A model generated the notes under the pieces. It saw nothing but the letters and a program-made list of their open reading frames with translations, searched no databases and had not been told where the DNA came from. The position numbers were made by a program, and so were the translations under genes. From positions 7,998,001-8,062,000 of the forward strand of contig NZ_JAGPYQ010000001.1 in assembly GCF_018070025.1 (NCBI RefSeq): a stretch of 64,000 nucleotides of DNA, given 5' to 3'. Position 1 is the stretch's first letter, and every line of letters begins with the position of its first letter. Shown piece after piece: positions 1 through 9,161 of the stretch. This stretch comes from Streptomyces liliiviolaceus. GTDB lineage: Bacteria; Actinomycetota; Actinomycetes; Streptomycetales; Streptomycetaceae.

Positions 1-644
1 CGGTGGATCTTCAGCAGCGCCTCGGGCAGGGAGACCAGGCCCCGGCCCTCCTGGAGCGGCCCGGGCAGCGGGTCGACGGCCTCCTGGGCGCTCGGCAGGA
101 CCGTCTGCACGGCCTTGGCGATCTTCCAGGACTCCAGTTTGGCGGTGGCGGGGTAGAGCGGGATCAGCGCTCCGGCCCAGGTGTCCACCGTCTCGTCCGC
201 GTCCTCCCCGCGCAGCAGCTCGTAGGCCGGATGGGCCAGCTGGAGGCGGCGGTTGAAGACGGAGACCTTGCCGGAGAACAGCGCGCGGGTGCCGGGCAGG
301 AGCTCCTTGTGGGGCTTGTGCACGCCGTTGCCGAAGAAGACCAGCTTGAGCCGGCCGCTGCCGTCCGTGATGGTCACTTCGAGGCGCTGGCCCTTGCCAC
401 GGGGTGCCTTGGCCGAGGCGAAGGTGAGCAGACGGGCGTCGTCGACCTGGGCGACCACCGTCACGTGCTCGTCCATGGGCAGGTCGGCGAGGTGCGTGAG
501 CTGCCCGCGCTCCTCGTATCTGCGCGGATAGTGGTGCAGCAGGTCGCCGACGGTGTGCAGGCCGAGATGCTCGGCCATCACCTTCGCGGTGGCGGGTCCG
601 AGCACCTTCTTCAGTGGTTCTTCGAGCGCGGGCACGAGATCCAT
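1..644 (-). CDS. recG: ATP-dependent DNA helicase RecG, N-terminal part (runs off window)
   Basis: Only the first 214 codons are in the window; the rest lies beyond base 1. The protein begins MDLVPALEEPLKKVLGPAT and soon has HHYPRRYEERG, which matches the RecG helix-hairpin-helix entry segment (DLL-x-H-x-PRRYE). An OB-fold wedge region follows (DEHVTVVAQVDDARLLTF). RecG remodels stalled replication forks and branch-migrates Holliday junctions in the cytoplasm. The ATG at 644 is the first start after the divergent intergenic region. The helicase motifs are outside the window, so the assignment rests on the wedge region and on chromosomal context. Confidence 0.85.
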   Translation of the reverse strand, partial: MDLVPALEEPLKKVLGPATAKVMAEHLGLHTVGDLLHHYPRRYEERGQLTHLADLPMDEHVTVVAQVDDARLLTFASAKAPRGKGQRLEVTITDGSGRLKLVFFGNGVHKPHKELLPGTRALFSGKVSVFNRRLQLAHPAYELLRGEDADETVDTWAGALIPLYPATAKLESWKIAKAVQTVLPSAQEAVDPLPGPLQEGRGLVSLPEALLKIH

Positions 645-807
645 TGCACACCACCCCACTGACAATGCCGTATACGTACCGGAAATCCCCTGGTCAGACG
701 GCTCGTTCCGGCCCTAGGATGTCGCCCTCCGGCACTGTTCGCGGTCGCCTCGTCACGGGACCGCCCGACCCCGCGCCGTCGCACGTCCCCCCACCGGCGC
801 AGCGACG
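645..807. promoter_or_regulatory. Divergent intergenic region recG / Hsp90
   Basis: This 163-base gap separates two divergent genes and must hold both promoters. On the plus strand TAGGAT (715-720) fits the actinobacterial TAGRRT -10 consensus, with TGGTCA 18 bases upstream as a weak -35. On the minus strand TTGTCA near 660 could be the recG -35. These assignments are visual only. Confidence 0.35.
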
Positions 808-2646
808 ATGGACTCCCAGACCTCACAGCCGTCCCAGGCATCCCAGTCACCTCATTCGTTCCAGGTCGACCTGCGCGGCCTCGTGGACCTTCTCTCCCAC
901 CACCTCTACTCCAGTCCCAAGGTCTATCTGCGCGAACTGCTGCAGAACGCCGTGGACGCGATCACCGCCCGGCGTGCCGAGCAGCCGGACGCACCCGCCC
1001 TGGTGCGGCTGTTCGCCGAGGACGGCACCCTGCGCGTGGAGGATTCCGGGATCGGCCTCACCGAGGAGGACGTGCACAGCCTCCTGGCGACCATCGGCCG
1101 CAGTTCCAAGCGGGCGGAAGGCCTGGAATCGGCCCGTTCCGACTTCCTGGGCCAGTTCGGTATCGGCCTGCTCGCCTGCTTCGTGGTGGCCGAGCGCATC
1201 CGGGTGGTCAGCCGCAGCGCGCGTACGCCCGACGCACCGCCCGTGGAGTGGACGGCGAGCGACGACGGCTCGTACCGGGTCCGTACGCTGCCGCCCGGGG
1301 CCCGTGCCGAACCGGGCACCACCGTGTACCTGGAGGCCCGTCCGGGCGCCGCCGACTGGCTGGCCGGGGAGCGGGTGCTGGCGCTGGCCCGGGACTTCGG
1401 TTCGCTGCTGCCGTACGACGTCCGGGTGGGCGACGAGGCCGTGACGGATCTGCCGGCGCCCTGGGACCGCTCGTATCCCGGTCCGGCCGCCCGGCGGGTC
1501 GCCCTGGCCCGGCACTGCCACGACCTGTTCGGCTTCACCCCGCTGGACTCGATCGAGCTGAACGTGCCGCTGGCCGGGATCCGCGGAGTGGCGTACGTGC
1601 TGCCGTCCGCGGTCAGCCCCGCACAGCGCGCCGGGCATCGCGTCCACCTGAAGGGCATGCTGCTCACCGAGCGGGCCGAACAGCTGCTGCCCGACTGGGC
1701 GTTCTTCGTGCGCTGCGTCCTGGACACGGACAGCCTGCGGCCCACCGCGTCCCGGGAGTCGCTGTACGAGGACGAGACCCTGGCGGGCGTACGGGAGGCG
1801 CTCGGCGAGCGGATCCGGACCTGGCTGACGGGGCTCGCGGCCGGGGATCCGGAGCGGCTCGCCGCCTTCCTGTCCGTGCACCACCTGGGGGTGAAGTCCC
1901 TGGCGCGGCACGACGGCGAGATGCTGCGCACGATGCTGCCGTGGCTGCCGTTCGAGACCACCGACGGACGGCTGTCCCTGGAGGAGTTCGCGCAGCGGCA
2001 TCCGGTGGTGCACTTCACGCGGACCGTGGAGGAGTACCGGCAGGTCGCGCAGATCGCGTCCGCGCAGGGCGTGGGGGTCGTCAACGGCGGCTACACGTAC
2101 GACACCGAACTGGTCGAGGCCCTGCCCTCCGTGCGCCCGGGGACGGTCGTCGCGGAGCTGGACGCCGACACGGTGACCGCGCATCTGGACGCGGTCGACC
2201 CGGCGGTGGAGCTGGCCCTGTCGGCCTTCCTGGGGGCCGCGCGGGCGAAACTCGACCCCCTGGGATGCGATGTCGTCCTACGGGCCTTCCATCCGCTCTC
2301 CGTACCGGCGCTGCACCTCGACGACCGGGCGGCCCGCCACGAGCAGGCACGCGCGGACGCCGAGGAGCAGGCCGACGACCTGTGGGCGGGCATCCTCGGC
2401 TCGCTGCGCGGCACCGCCCCGCGCGCGCGGCTGGTGCTCAACCATCTGAACCCGCTGATCCGGCGGATCAGTTCGCTCGACGACCGCGAGCTGATCGGCA
2501 CGGCCGCGGAATCGCTCTACGGACAGGCCCTGCTGATGGCGCAGCGTCCGCTGCGGCCCGCGGACTCGGCGCTGCTGAACCGCGCGTTCATGGGCCTCCT
2601 GGAGTGGGCCACCCACAACGACCCCCCGGAGGAGGGCCACCGATGA
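808..2646 (+). CDS. Hsp90-family molecular chaperone (HtpG-like)
   Basis: The 612-residue protein has the GHKL ATPase of Hsp90. The N-box ELLQNAVDA (Asn47) takes the place of canonical ELISNASDA. The Mg/ATP loop VEDSGIGLTEEDV (79-90), the lid segment ATIGRSSK and the glycine loop QFGIGLLACF (116-125) follow. The middle-domain arginine motif appears as TASRESLYED. Length is close to bacterial HtpG (about 620-640). There is no C-terminal MEEVD. Its stop overlaps the start of the next gene (ATGA), so the two are translationally coupled. It belongs to the divergent actinobacterial Hsp90 group rather than classical htpG, so no gene symbol is given. Confidence 0.88.
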   Translation: MDSQTSQPSQASQSPHSFQVDLRGLVDLLSHHLYSSPKVYLRELLQNAVDAITARRAEQPDAPALVRLFAEDGTLRVEDSGIGLTEEDVHSLLATIGRSSKRAEGLESARSDFLGQFGIGLLACFVVAERIRVVSRSARTPDAPPVEWTASDDGSYRVRTLPPGARAEPGTTVYLEARPGAADWLAGERVLALARDFGSLLPYDVRVGDEAVTDLPAPWDRSYPGPAARRVALARHCHDLFGFTPLDSIELNVPLAGIRGVAYVLPSAVSPAQRAGHRVHLKGMLLTERAEQLLPDWAFFVRCVLDTDSLRPTASRESLYEDETLAGVREALGERIRTWLTGLAAGDPERLAAFLSVHHLGVKSLARHDGEMLRTMLPWLPFETTDGRLSLEEFAQRHPVVHFTRTVEEYRQVAQIASAQGVGVVNGGYTYDTELVEALPSVRPGTVVAELDADTVTAHLDAVDPAVELALSAFLGAARAKLDPLGCDVVLRAFHPLSVPALHLDDRAARHEQARADAEEQADDLWAGILGSLRGTAPRARLVLNHLNPLIRRISSLDDRELIGTAAESLYGQALLMAQRPLRPADSALLNRAFMGLLEWATHNDPPEEGHR

Positions 2647-5600
2647 GCGAGCCCATGAACACGGACAGGGACTTCGACGCGCTGCGCCGGGCGATGCAGG
2701 ACAACTACGAGCAGCCGGAGGGCCCCGCCCGCAACGCGCGCGCGGAACAGCTGCTCACCGAGGCCGAGAAGCTGAACATCCCGCTCGCCGTGATCGAGGC
2801 GCTCGGCCACCAGCTGAAGGTCTACAACTACAGCTCCGAGAAGGACCGGATGTTCGTCCCCTTCGCGCGCCTGCTGCGCATGTGGGACGAACGGCCCGAG
2901 GACTTCGACGCGTACGAGATCCACTCCCTGCACTGGGTCTTCAAGTGGGTGTCCTCGGGGATGCTCGGCCAGCCGCACATACCGCTCGCCTCCGTCGAGA
3001 AGTGGCTCGGCGAGATGGAACACCGCTACCGGCTCGCCGGACACTCCGAACGGGCCGTGCGCGCGGCCGAGTTCACCGTGGCCCGGGAGGTCGGGGACCT
3101 GGAGCGGGCCGAGCGCGCGTACACGGCGTGGCTCGCCGCGGACCGGGACGCCATGGCCGACTGCCACGCCTGCGAACTGCACGACCAGGGCGGCTGGCGG
3201 GCGGAGCGGGGCGCGGACGCCGAAGCCCTTGAGCTGTGGCGGCCGGTCCTGGAGGGCGAGTACACCTGCGCCCACGAACCGCACGCCGTCCTCGCGTCCT
3301 CGCTGCTGCCCCTGCTGCGCCTCGGCCGTACGGATGAGGCACGCGCCCACCACTTGCGCGGTTTCCGGCTGGTGCGCCCCATGGAGAGCATGCGCGGCGC
3401 GTACGCGGACCACGTCGAGTTCTGCGCGCTGAGCGGCAACGAGGCACGCGCTCTGGAGCTGCTCGCGGAGCGGCCCTCGTACTTCACGGACAGCGGGGAG
3501 CCGCGCAGCCGCATGGACTTCCTGGCCGTGGTCACCCTGCTGGCGGACCGGCTGACCTCCCTCGGGCTCGGCGCCCAGGCCGTGCCGGGTCCGGCGGGGC
3601 GCACCTGGACGGCGGGCGAACTCGCCGCCCACGCGCGCGTGGAGGCCCTTTCCCTGGCCGGGCGCTTCGACGCGCGCAACGGCACGACGCGGGTGAGCGA
3701 GCGGATCCGCCGGCGCATGGACCGGCAGCCGCTGGTGGAGCGCCTGCCGCTGGGGGTACGGGCGACGGTGCGGACCGGCGCCGCCACCGCCCCCGTGCGG
3801 CCGGCGTCGGCTCCCGTCACCGATGCGGGGCCGGAGCTGCCCGCGCTGCTCGCCGAGGCCCGGCGGCTCTCCGCGTCGCTGCACCCGGAGTCCGTCGCGG
3901 CCTGGGCGGCGGTCGCCGAGGCCGTAGAAGCCGTAGAAGCCGTAGAGGCCGTCGGGGGCGTCGAGGCCGTCGGGGAGCAGGCGCTGACTGCGCGCGACCG
4001 TGCGGAGATGACCGACCACGAGGCGATGGGCCTCGGCCCGGAGGGCGTGGAACTGTTCGCCCGCGCCGCCGAGTTGTACGAGGACGCGGGCGACCCGGGC
4101 GAGGCGCTGGCGGCACGCGCGCGTGGAGCGTACGCGCTGGCCCTGTCCGGCCGGAGCGAGGAGGCACTGGACGCGGTCTCGGAGCCGTACGAGCGGGTGC
4201 TCGCGCTCTTCGCGGAGGGTGCGACCGGGCTCCCGCAGGCCGCTTCCGTGCTGGTCGGGCGGGCCCGGATCCTGCTGCGGCGGGTGCATGAGACGGCGGG
4301 GACGAACGGGCCGAACGGTGGCCCGAACGGTGGCTCAGGGGGCGGATCGAGGGTTTCGGCCGCCGCCAGGAACGCCGCCCGGGAGTTGCTGGCCCTCGCC
4401 GGGCCGGGCGCCGGGGACGATCTCCTGGTCGCCTCACGGGCCGCGGAGGCGCAGGCGATGCTCGGCGAGCTCGCGGCGCTCTCCGGAGACGCGGAGAAGG
4501 CCGCCGGGCTGCTCACGGAGGCGTCGGAGGCGTTCGTCGCGGCCGGGGTGCCGTGGTTCGCGGTGGAGTACGAGGCCCGGCTGACCGGGCTCGCGCGCCA
4601 GCTGGGCGACGCCGAGGCGGCAGAGCGGGCGGCCAGGGCGGCGCTGGAGCACGGGGCGCCCTTCGTGGAGGCGGTCGGGCAGGCCCAGTTGCATCTCCAG
4701 CTGGCCGAGATACTCGGCGCCACGGGGCGGTTCGGGGACGCGGCGGACCACGCCCTGGAGGCGTCGCACTGGGCCGACGAGGGCGGCGAGAGTGCCACGC
4801 TGGGCGCCTGGGCGCGGCATCAGCTGGGCGGCTTCCTGCTGCGCCAGGAGCGGTGGGCGGAGGCCGCGGAGGTCCTGGAGTCGGCGCTGGCGGAACTGAG
4901 CGCGGACACGCACGGCGACGAGGCGGTCGTGCAGACCCGGTGGTGGCTGGGCGACTGCCTCACCGAGCTGGGTGAGCACCGCGAGGCGGCCGAGCACTGG
5001 CTCCGGGCGGCCGACATCGCCCGGCGGTGGCCGGAGCAGCAGGACCACGCGACGCTCGCGCACCTCGCCGCGGAGGCGCTCGGGCACGCGGGGCTGCTTT
5101 CCGAGGCGGAGCTTGCCTACGAGCGCGCCGGTGATCTGTGGGCGACCCTCGGGAACGTCCACGGGCTGGTCCGGTCGTTGCGGGCCCGCGCGTGGCTCGC
5201 CGTGCGCGGGCGGGACGGCGGGGGCCCGGAGGACGCCGGGGCGCCGGAAAGTGCGCGGGAGTTGATGGGGCTGGCGGTCGGGGCGTGCGAGGCGGGTGTG
5301 GCCGGGGTTGTGTCCCTGGCCGGGGACGGAGGCGAGGGCGGTCACGGTGACGGTGAGGCTGCTCGTGCGTCGCTCGTCGCCGAACTCGCCCATACGCATC
5401 GGCAGTTCGGGGACCTGGTTGCCCGGTCCGTGCCCGAGGACGCCGCGGACGACGTGATCCGTGCCGTGTTCGAGGAGGCGCTGGGGCATTTCACGCTGGC
5501 CGTGTCGGGGTTTCTCTCGCTCGGCGAGGACGCTGTCCATGACTGGACGGGGGCGTTGCTTGCGGCGGGGTGGATCGAGGCGGACCTTGAGCGGCCGGGC

Positions 5601-5729
5601 GAGGCTGTTGGGCGGGCCCGGGCGGTCCTCGACGCCTACGCCCACGCCCACGCCCACGCCGCCGACGAGGTCGGGGTGGCTCGGGTCGCCGAGGCGGAGC
5701 GGTTGTTGCGGGCTGCGGGAGGGGACTGA
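2643..5729 (+). CDS. Large TPR-repeat protein coupled to the Hsp90 gene
   Basis: The protein has 1028 residues, starting at the ATG that overlaps the Hsp90 stop codon; the longer upstream open frame is a shadow of the Hsp90 gene. It is almost all helical, Ala/Leu/Glu-rich, with tetratricopeptide-type repeats throughout (for example LERAERAYTAWLAADRDAM and AAEVLESALAELSADTHGDE). No signal peptide or catalytic motif is seen. Low-complexity inserts occur in the middle: a VEA repeat from a 9-bp tandem repeat near 3920-3970, and an NGPNGGPNGG stretch near 4300-4345. AHAHAHA occurs near the C terminus. The coupling suggests a chaperone partner or client adaptor for the Hsp90 protein; that role is inferred from position only. 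Confidence 0.85.
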   Translation: MSEPMNTDRDFDALRRAMQDNYEQPEGPARNARAEQLLTEAEKLNIPLAVIEALGHQLKVYNYSSEKDRMFVPFARLLRMWDERPEDFDAYEIHSLHWVFKWVSSGMLGQPHIPLASVEKWLGEMEHRYRLAGHSERAVRAAEFTVAREVGDLERAERAYTAWLAADRDAMADCHACELHDQGGWRAERGADAEALELWRPVLEGEYTCAHEPHAVLASSLLPLLRLGRTDEARAHHLRGFRLVRPMESMRGAYADHVEFCALSGNEARALELLAERPSYFTDSGEPRSRMDFLAVVTLLADRLTSLGLGAQAVPGPAGRTWTAGELAAHARVEALSLAGRFDARNGTTRVSERIRRRMDRQPLVERLPLGVRATVRTGAATAPVRPASAPVTDAGPELPALLAEARRLSASLHPESVAAWAAVAEAVEAVEAVEAVGGVEAVGEQALTARDRAEMTDHEAMGLGPEGVELFARAAELYEDAGDPGEALAARARGAYALALSGRSEEALDAVSEPYERVLALFAEGATGLPQAASVLVGRARILLRRVHETAGTNGPNGGPNGGSGGGSRVSAAARNAARELLALAGPGAGDDLLVASRAAEAQAMLGELAALSGDAEKAAGLLTEASEAFVAAGVPWFAVEYEARLTGLARQLGDAEAAERAARAALEHGAPFVEAVGQAQLHLQLAEILGATGRFGDAADHALEASHWADEGGESATLGAWARHQLGGFLLRQERWAEAAEVLESALAELSADTHGDEAVVQTRWWLGDCLTELGEHREAAEHWLRAADIARRWPEQQDHATLAHLAAEALGHAGLLSEAELAYERAGDLWATLGNVHGLVRSLRARAWLAVRGRDGGGPEDAGAPESARELMGLAVGACEAGVAGVVSLAGDGGEGGHGDGEAARASLVAELAHTHRQFGDLVARSVPEDAADDVIRAVFEEALGHFTLAVSGFLSLGEDAVHDWTGALLAAGWIEADLERPGEAVGRARAVLDAYAHAHAHAADEVGVARVAEAERLLRAAGGD

Positions 5730-5961
5730 CGGTCGGGTGCGGGTGCGGGTGCGCTGTGGCTTGTCGCGCAGTTCCCCGCGCCCCTGGGACGGGGCTTCGC
5801 CCCGGAGGGGTTGTGGGGTGGGTGCGGGCTCGGTGGGGGCCGCTCGCGCCGTTCCCCGCGCCCCTTACGGGGCCCACCGGTTCATCGCTGCGTCCAGCTT
5901 TCGCCCTGAAGGGGCGCCGGTCGCGCCCTTCCCCGCGCCTCTTGCGAGGCTCAGGGGGTGG
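5730..5961. repeat. Degenerate copies of the GCGCAGTTCCCCGCGCCCCT element
   Basis: The gap between convergent genes holds one perfect copy of the 20-bp element (5766-5785) and two decayed copies (near 5845-5870 and 5920-5950), each followed by a GC-rich inverted segment. The copies may act as terminators for the converging transcripts. No gene is apparent. Confidence 0.7.
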
Positions 5962-7725
5962 CTACTCCACGCCGATCAGTAGCAGTGCCCCCTGGTGGCC
6001 GCCCCGGTACACCACCGTGTCCACGGCCAGGTAGGACTCGCGGACCCTCGCTTCCAGGTGGTCCGCGATCGTGGTGGGGGCCTCGTCGCCCAGGACCAGG
6101 GTGACCATCTCGCCGCCCGCCGAGAGCATGCGGTTGAGGACCGACTCGGCGGTGGCCGTGACGTCGGAGCCGATCACGGCCACGTCGCCGTCGATGAGGC
6201 CGAGGACGTCGCCGGCCTGGCAGATGCCGGCCATGGTCCAGGACTGGCGTTCCGCGACCTCCACCTCGGCGTACCGGGTCGCGCCCGCCGCCGAGGTCAT
6301 CGCGACCACGTCCTCGTCGAAGCGCCGCTCGGGCTCGTGCACGGCGAGCGCGGCGATCCCCTGCACCGCCGAGCGTGTGGGGATCAGCGCGACCCGTACG
6401 CCCTCGGCGCGGGCCTGCTCGGCCGCCGCGGCGGCCGTGTGGCGCAGTTCGGCGTCGTTCGGCAGCAGGACCACCTCCAGGGCGTGGGCCCGCCGTACCG
6501 CGTCCACGAGCTCTCCGCTGGCCGGCGGCTCCCCGGGGCGCGCGAGGACGGTGGTGGCCCCGGCCTCGGCGTAGAGCCGCGCGAGGCCCTCCCCGGGGAC
6601 GACGGCCACGACCGCGCGCTGCGCCCTCTGCCGGACCGGCCGGACCGTCGAGCCCGTGGTGTGCGCGTCGGCGGGACCGAAGTGCGTGATCCGGATCCGG
6701 TACGGGCGGCCGGCCTCGACCCCCGCCTCCACGGCCGCGCCCGCGTCGTCGACGTGGACGTGCACGTTCCACAGCCCGTCCCCGCCGACCACGACGAGCG
6801 AGTCCCCGAGCGTGTCGAGCCGGTCGCGCAGCCGTGCCACGGCCGTGTCGTCCGCCTCCAGGAGGTAGATCACCTCGAAGGCCGGGCCGCTCTCGTCCCG
6901 GACGGGTGCGGAACCGGGACCGCCGTCGGCGCACTCCGCCGCCTCGGCCTCCACGCGCGCGTGGGGCGCGAGCACCGGGACCGCGCCCATGGCGGGGGCC
7001 GCGCCGGTGAACGTCTCCACCAGCGCCTCCAGCACGGCCACCAGTCCCCGTCCGCCCGCGTCGACCACTCCGGCCCGTTCCAGGACCGCCAGCTGCCCGG
7101 GGGTCGCCGCGAGCGCCGCCCGCGCACCCTCGTACGCGGCCCGTGCGACCGCCGCGCAGTCCCCCTCGACGCCCGTGGCGGCGTCGGCGGCGGCCGTGGC
7201 GACCGTGAGGACCGTGCCCTCGACCGGGTGCGCGACGGCCTGCCTGGCCGCGTCGGCCGCGTGCCGCAGGGCGAGCCCGAGGCCCGGGCCGTCGGTCCGC
7301 TCGGTGGCCGTGTCCGCGGCGAGCACCTGGGCCATGCCCCGCAGGAGCTGCGCGAGGATCGTCCCCGAGTTGCCGCGCGCCCCGATGAGGGCGCCGTGCG
7401 CCATGGCCCGTACCGCGTCGGCGAGTGTGGGCGGCTCGATCAGCGGCCCGCCTGGCATCGCCCCCTCGGACGCCGGACCCTCGGTCACCGGACCCTCGTG
7501 TGTGGTGCCGACCACGGACATCGCCGCGTGCGCCGCGAAGACCGCCTCGACCGCGGCGGCGGCCGACTCGACGGTCAGATAGAGGTTGGTGCCGGTGTCC
7601 CCGTCGGCGACGGGATAGACATTGATCGCGTCGATCTCCTCGCGCGCACGGCCGAGGGCCTCCAGCGCGAGTCCGCACCAGGCACGTACCGCGGATGCGT
7701 CCAATGTCTGCGGCACCTGCGGCAC
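5962..7725 (-). CDS. DhaL/DAK-domain protein, FakA (YloV)-like
   Basis: The 587-residue protein has an N-terminal DhaL kinase domain. The Mg-ATP motif INVYPVADGDTGTN (about 34-47) and the second nucleotide loop GARGNSGTILAQLLRG are clear, and a FakA-like C-terminal domain follows. FakA-type proteins phosphorylate fatty acids held by FakB carriers; whether this one does so is inferred from family. The GTG at 7725 is chosen because AGGAGG lies five bases upstream (7731-7736). A second GTG at 7716 would leave 14 bases. The frame remains open to 7926 but has no better ribosome site. In Streptomyces it usually sits between recG and rpmB, as here. Confidence 0.85.
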   Translation of the reverse strand: MPQVPQTLDASAVRAWCGLALEALGRAREEIDAINVYPVADGDTGTNLYLTVESAAAAVEAVFAAHAAMSVVGTTHEGPVTEGPASEGAMPGGPLIEPPTLADAVRAMAHGALIGARGNSGTILAQLLRGMAQVLAADTATERTDGPGLGLALRHAADAARQAVAHPVEGTVLTVATAAADAATGVEGDCAAVARAAYEGARAALAATPGQLAVLERAGVVDAGGRGLVAVLEALVETFTGAAPAMGAVPVLAPHARVEAEAAECADGGPGSAPVRDESGPAFEVIYLLEADDTAVARLRDRLDTLGDSLVVVGGDGLWNVHVHVDDAGAAVEAGVEAGRPYRIRITHFGPADAHTTGSTVRPVRQRAQRAVVAVVPGEGLARLYAEAGATTVLARPGEPPASGELVDAVRRAHALEVVLLPNDAELRHTAAAAAEQARAEGVRVALIPTRSAVQGIAALAVHEPERRFDEDVVAMTSAAGATRYAEVEVAERQSWTMAGICQAGDVLGLIDGDVAVIGSDVTATAESVLNRMLSAGGEMVTLVLGDEAPTTIADHLEARVRESYLAVDTVVYRGGHQGALLLIGVE

Positions 7726-7943
7726 CTGCGCCTCCTTGAGCAGCCGGTCTGAGCGGCCGGACCGAGCGGCCGAACGTCCGACGCAGCGTAGACCCAGGTG
7801 GGGTGCCGACCGGAAGAGGGCCGGGAGGGACCCCGCACGGGACATGGTAGTTTCGTTGTACGGACGCAGTCGTTGTATGCTGCTCCGGTTGCCCGATCTC
7901 ATCGGGCCTTCCCCTGGCAGCGCCACTCAGATCCTACGATCCT

Positions 7944-7963
7944 GATCCCGGCATGCCGGGATC
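7944..7963. promoter_or_regulatory. Perfect 20-bp palindrome upstream of rpmB
   Basis: GATCCCGGCATGCCGGGATC is fully self-complementary and ends 35 bases before the rpmB start. A smaller inverted repeat (CCCGAT/ATCGGG) lies at about 7890-7905. It could be an operator or a leader structure. No regulator is assigned. Confidence 0.5.
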
Positions 7964-7998
7964 CACCGTAAGAGCATCTGAAGTCTTTGGAGTGACCC

Positions 7999-8184
7999 GT
8001 GGCTGCCAACTGCGACGTCTGTGGCAAGGGGCCGAGCTTCGGCAACAGCATCTCGCACTCGCACCGCCGTACGTCCCGTCGCTGGAACCCGAACATCCAG
8101 CGCGTCCGTACCGTGGTCGGCGGGACGCCGAAGCGCGTCAACGCTTGCACCTCGTGCATCAAGGCCGGCAAGGTCTCGCGCTGA
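7999..8184 (+). CDS. rpmB: 50S ribosomal protein L28
   Basis: The 61-residue protein is a typical bacterial L28: [19 protein letters not shown] at the N terminus, [14 protein letters not shown] in the middle. It has two CxxC pairs (CDVC and CTSC), so it is the zinc-ribbon C+ form; Streptomyces also carry a zinc-free paralogue elsewhere that is used under zinc starvation. The start is GTG, preceded by TTTGGAGTGACCC. It is monocistronic, with its own terminator just downstream. Confidence 0.97.
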   Translation: MAANCDVCGKGPSFGNSISHSHRRTSRRWNPNIQRVRTVVGGTPKRVNACTSCIKAGKVSR

Positions 8185-8222
8185 CATCTGCACAGCGCGC
8201 AGCCACTGCTGGTCCACCGCTC

Positions 8223-8254
8223 AAAGCCGGTCCCCCTCACGGAGGACCGGCTTT
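8223..8254 (+). terminator. rpmB terminator hairpin
   Basis: AAAGCCGGTCC and GGACCGGCTTT form perfect 11-bp arms around a short loop, followed by a T-containing run. It lies 39 bases after the rpmB stop and faces the convergent thiD, so it may work in both directions. Confidence 0.85.
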
Positions 8255-8300
8255 CTGCTGTTCCCGGACATCGCGGCGATACGGCGCCCCGGCTACCCGG

Positions 8301-9161
8301 TCACTCTCGGTCGCTCCCGGCCTCTGAGGTGAACCGCCAGCCGTGATGGACCGGGCCTATCCCGGCCCCGAGCGCGAATCCGGCCGCGATCGCCCCGGTG
8401 ACGTACTCCTTCGCCGCCACCACCGCGTCCGGCACCGACAGCCCCTTCGCCAGCTCGGAGGCGATCGCGCTCGCGAGCGTGCACCCCGTGCCGTGGGTGT
8501 GCCGGTTGTCGAACCGGGGCGCGCTCAGCCACAGCTCGTCGGAGCCGTCGGTGAGGTAGTCCACCGCGTCCCCGCTCAGGTGCCCGCCCTTGATCAGCGC
8601 CCAGGCGGGCCCGTACGACAGCACGGCCTCCGCCGCCCGCCGCATCCCGTCCTCCGACTCGACCGTGACCCCCGTGAGCTGGGCCACCTCGTCGAGGTTC
8701 GGTGTCGCCACCGTGGCGACCGGGAGCAACTTCGTCCGTACGGAGTCCAGGGCTGACGAGGCCAGCAGGGAGTCGCCGTGCTTGGAGACTCCGACCGGGT
8801 CGACCACGGCCGGTGCGTCGGTGCCGCCGATCAACTCGGCCACGGCCTCCACGAGTTCGGCGGAGGAGAGCATGCCGGTCTTGACCGCCTGGACGCCGAT
8901 GTCGTCGACCACGCTGCGGTACTGGGCCCGCACCGCCTCCACCGGCAGCTCCCAGGCGCCCTGTACGCCGAGGGAGTTCTGCGCGGTGACGGCGGTGAGC
9001 ACGCTCATGCCGTGCACGCCGAGCGCGAGCATGGTCTTCAGGTCGGCCTGGATCCCGGCCCCGCCACCGGAGTCGGAGCCCGCGACCGTCAGCACACGCG
9101 GCGGGGTGCGGGGAGGGGCATCCGGCGGGGTGCGGGAAGGGACGCTCTGCGGGGTGCTCAT
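8301..9161 (-). CDS. thiD: Hydroxymethylpyrimidine / phosphomethylpyrimidine kinase
   Basis: The 286-residue ribokinase-fold enzyme makes HMP-PP for thiamine synthesis. Family marks are [19 protein letters not shown] (about 26-44), VKTGMLSS, and the C-terminal anion-hole motif [16 protein letters not shown] with the catalytic Asp replaced in the usual ThiD pattern GTGC. The ATG at 9161 overlaps the thiL stop by four bases. The frame open upstream to 9779 lies inside thiL and is a shadow. The first 20 residues are a Pro/Arg/Thr-rich extension. Confidence 0.93.
   Translation of the reverse strand: MSTPQSVPSRTPPDAPPRTPPRVLTVAGSDSGGGAGIQADLKTMLALGVHGMSVLTAVTAQNSLGVQGAWELPVEAVRAQYRSVVDDIGVQAVKTGMLSSAELVEAVAELIGGTDAPAVVDPVGVSKHGDSLLASSALDSVRTKLLPVATVATPNLDEVAQLTGVTVESEDGMRRAAEAVLSYGPAWALIKGGHLSGDAVDYLTDGSDELWLSAPRFDNRHTHGTGCTLASAIASELAKGLSVPDAVVAAKEYVTGAIAAGFALGAGIGPVHHGWRFTSEAGSDRE

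Noticed and set aside
1248..2642. N-terminal extension of the TPR frame through the Hsp90 gene
   Set aside because: It overlaps the Hsp90 coding sequence in another frame and reads as Arg/Gly-rich shadow. The coupled ATG at 2643 is the natural start.
3920..3970. Possible CRISPR or minisatellite in the TPR gene
   Set aside because: The 9-bp repeats are in frame, encode VEA units inside a long ORF and have no spacers.
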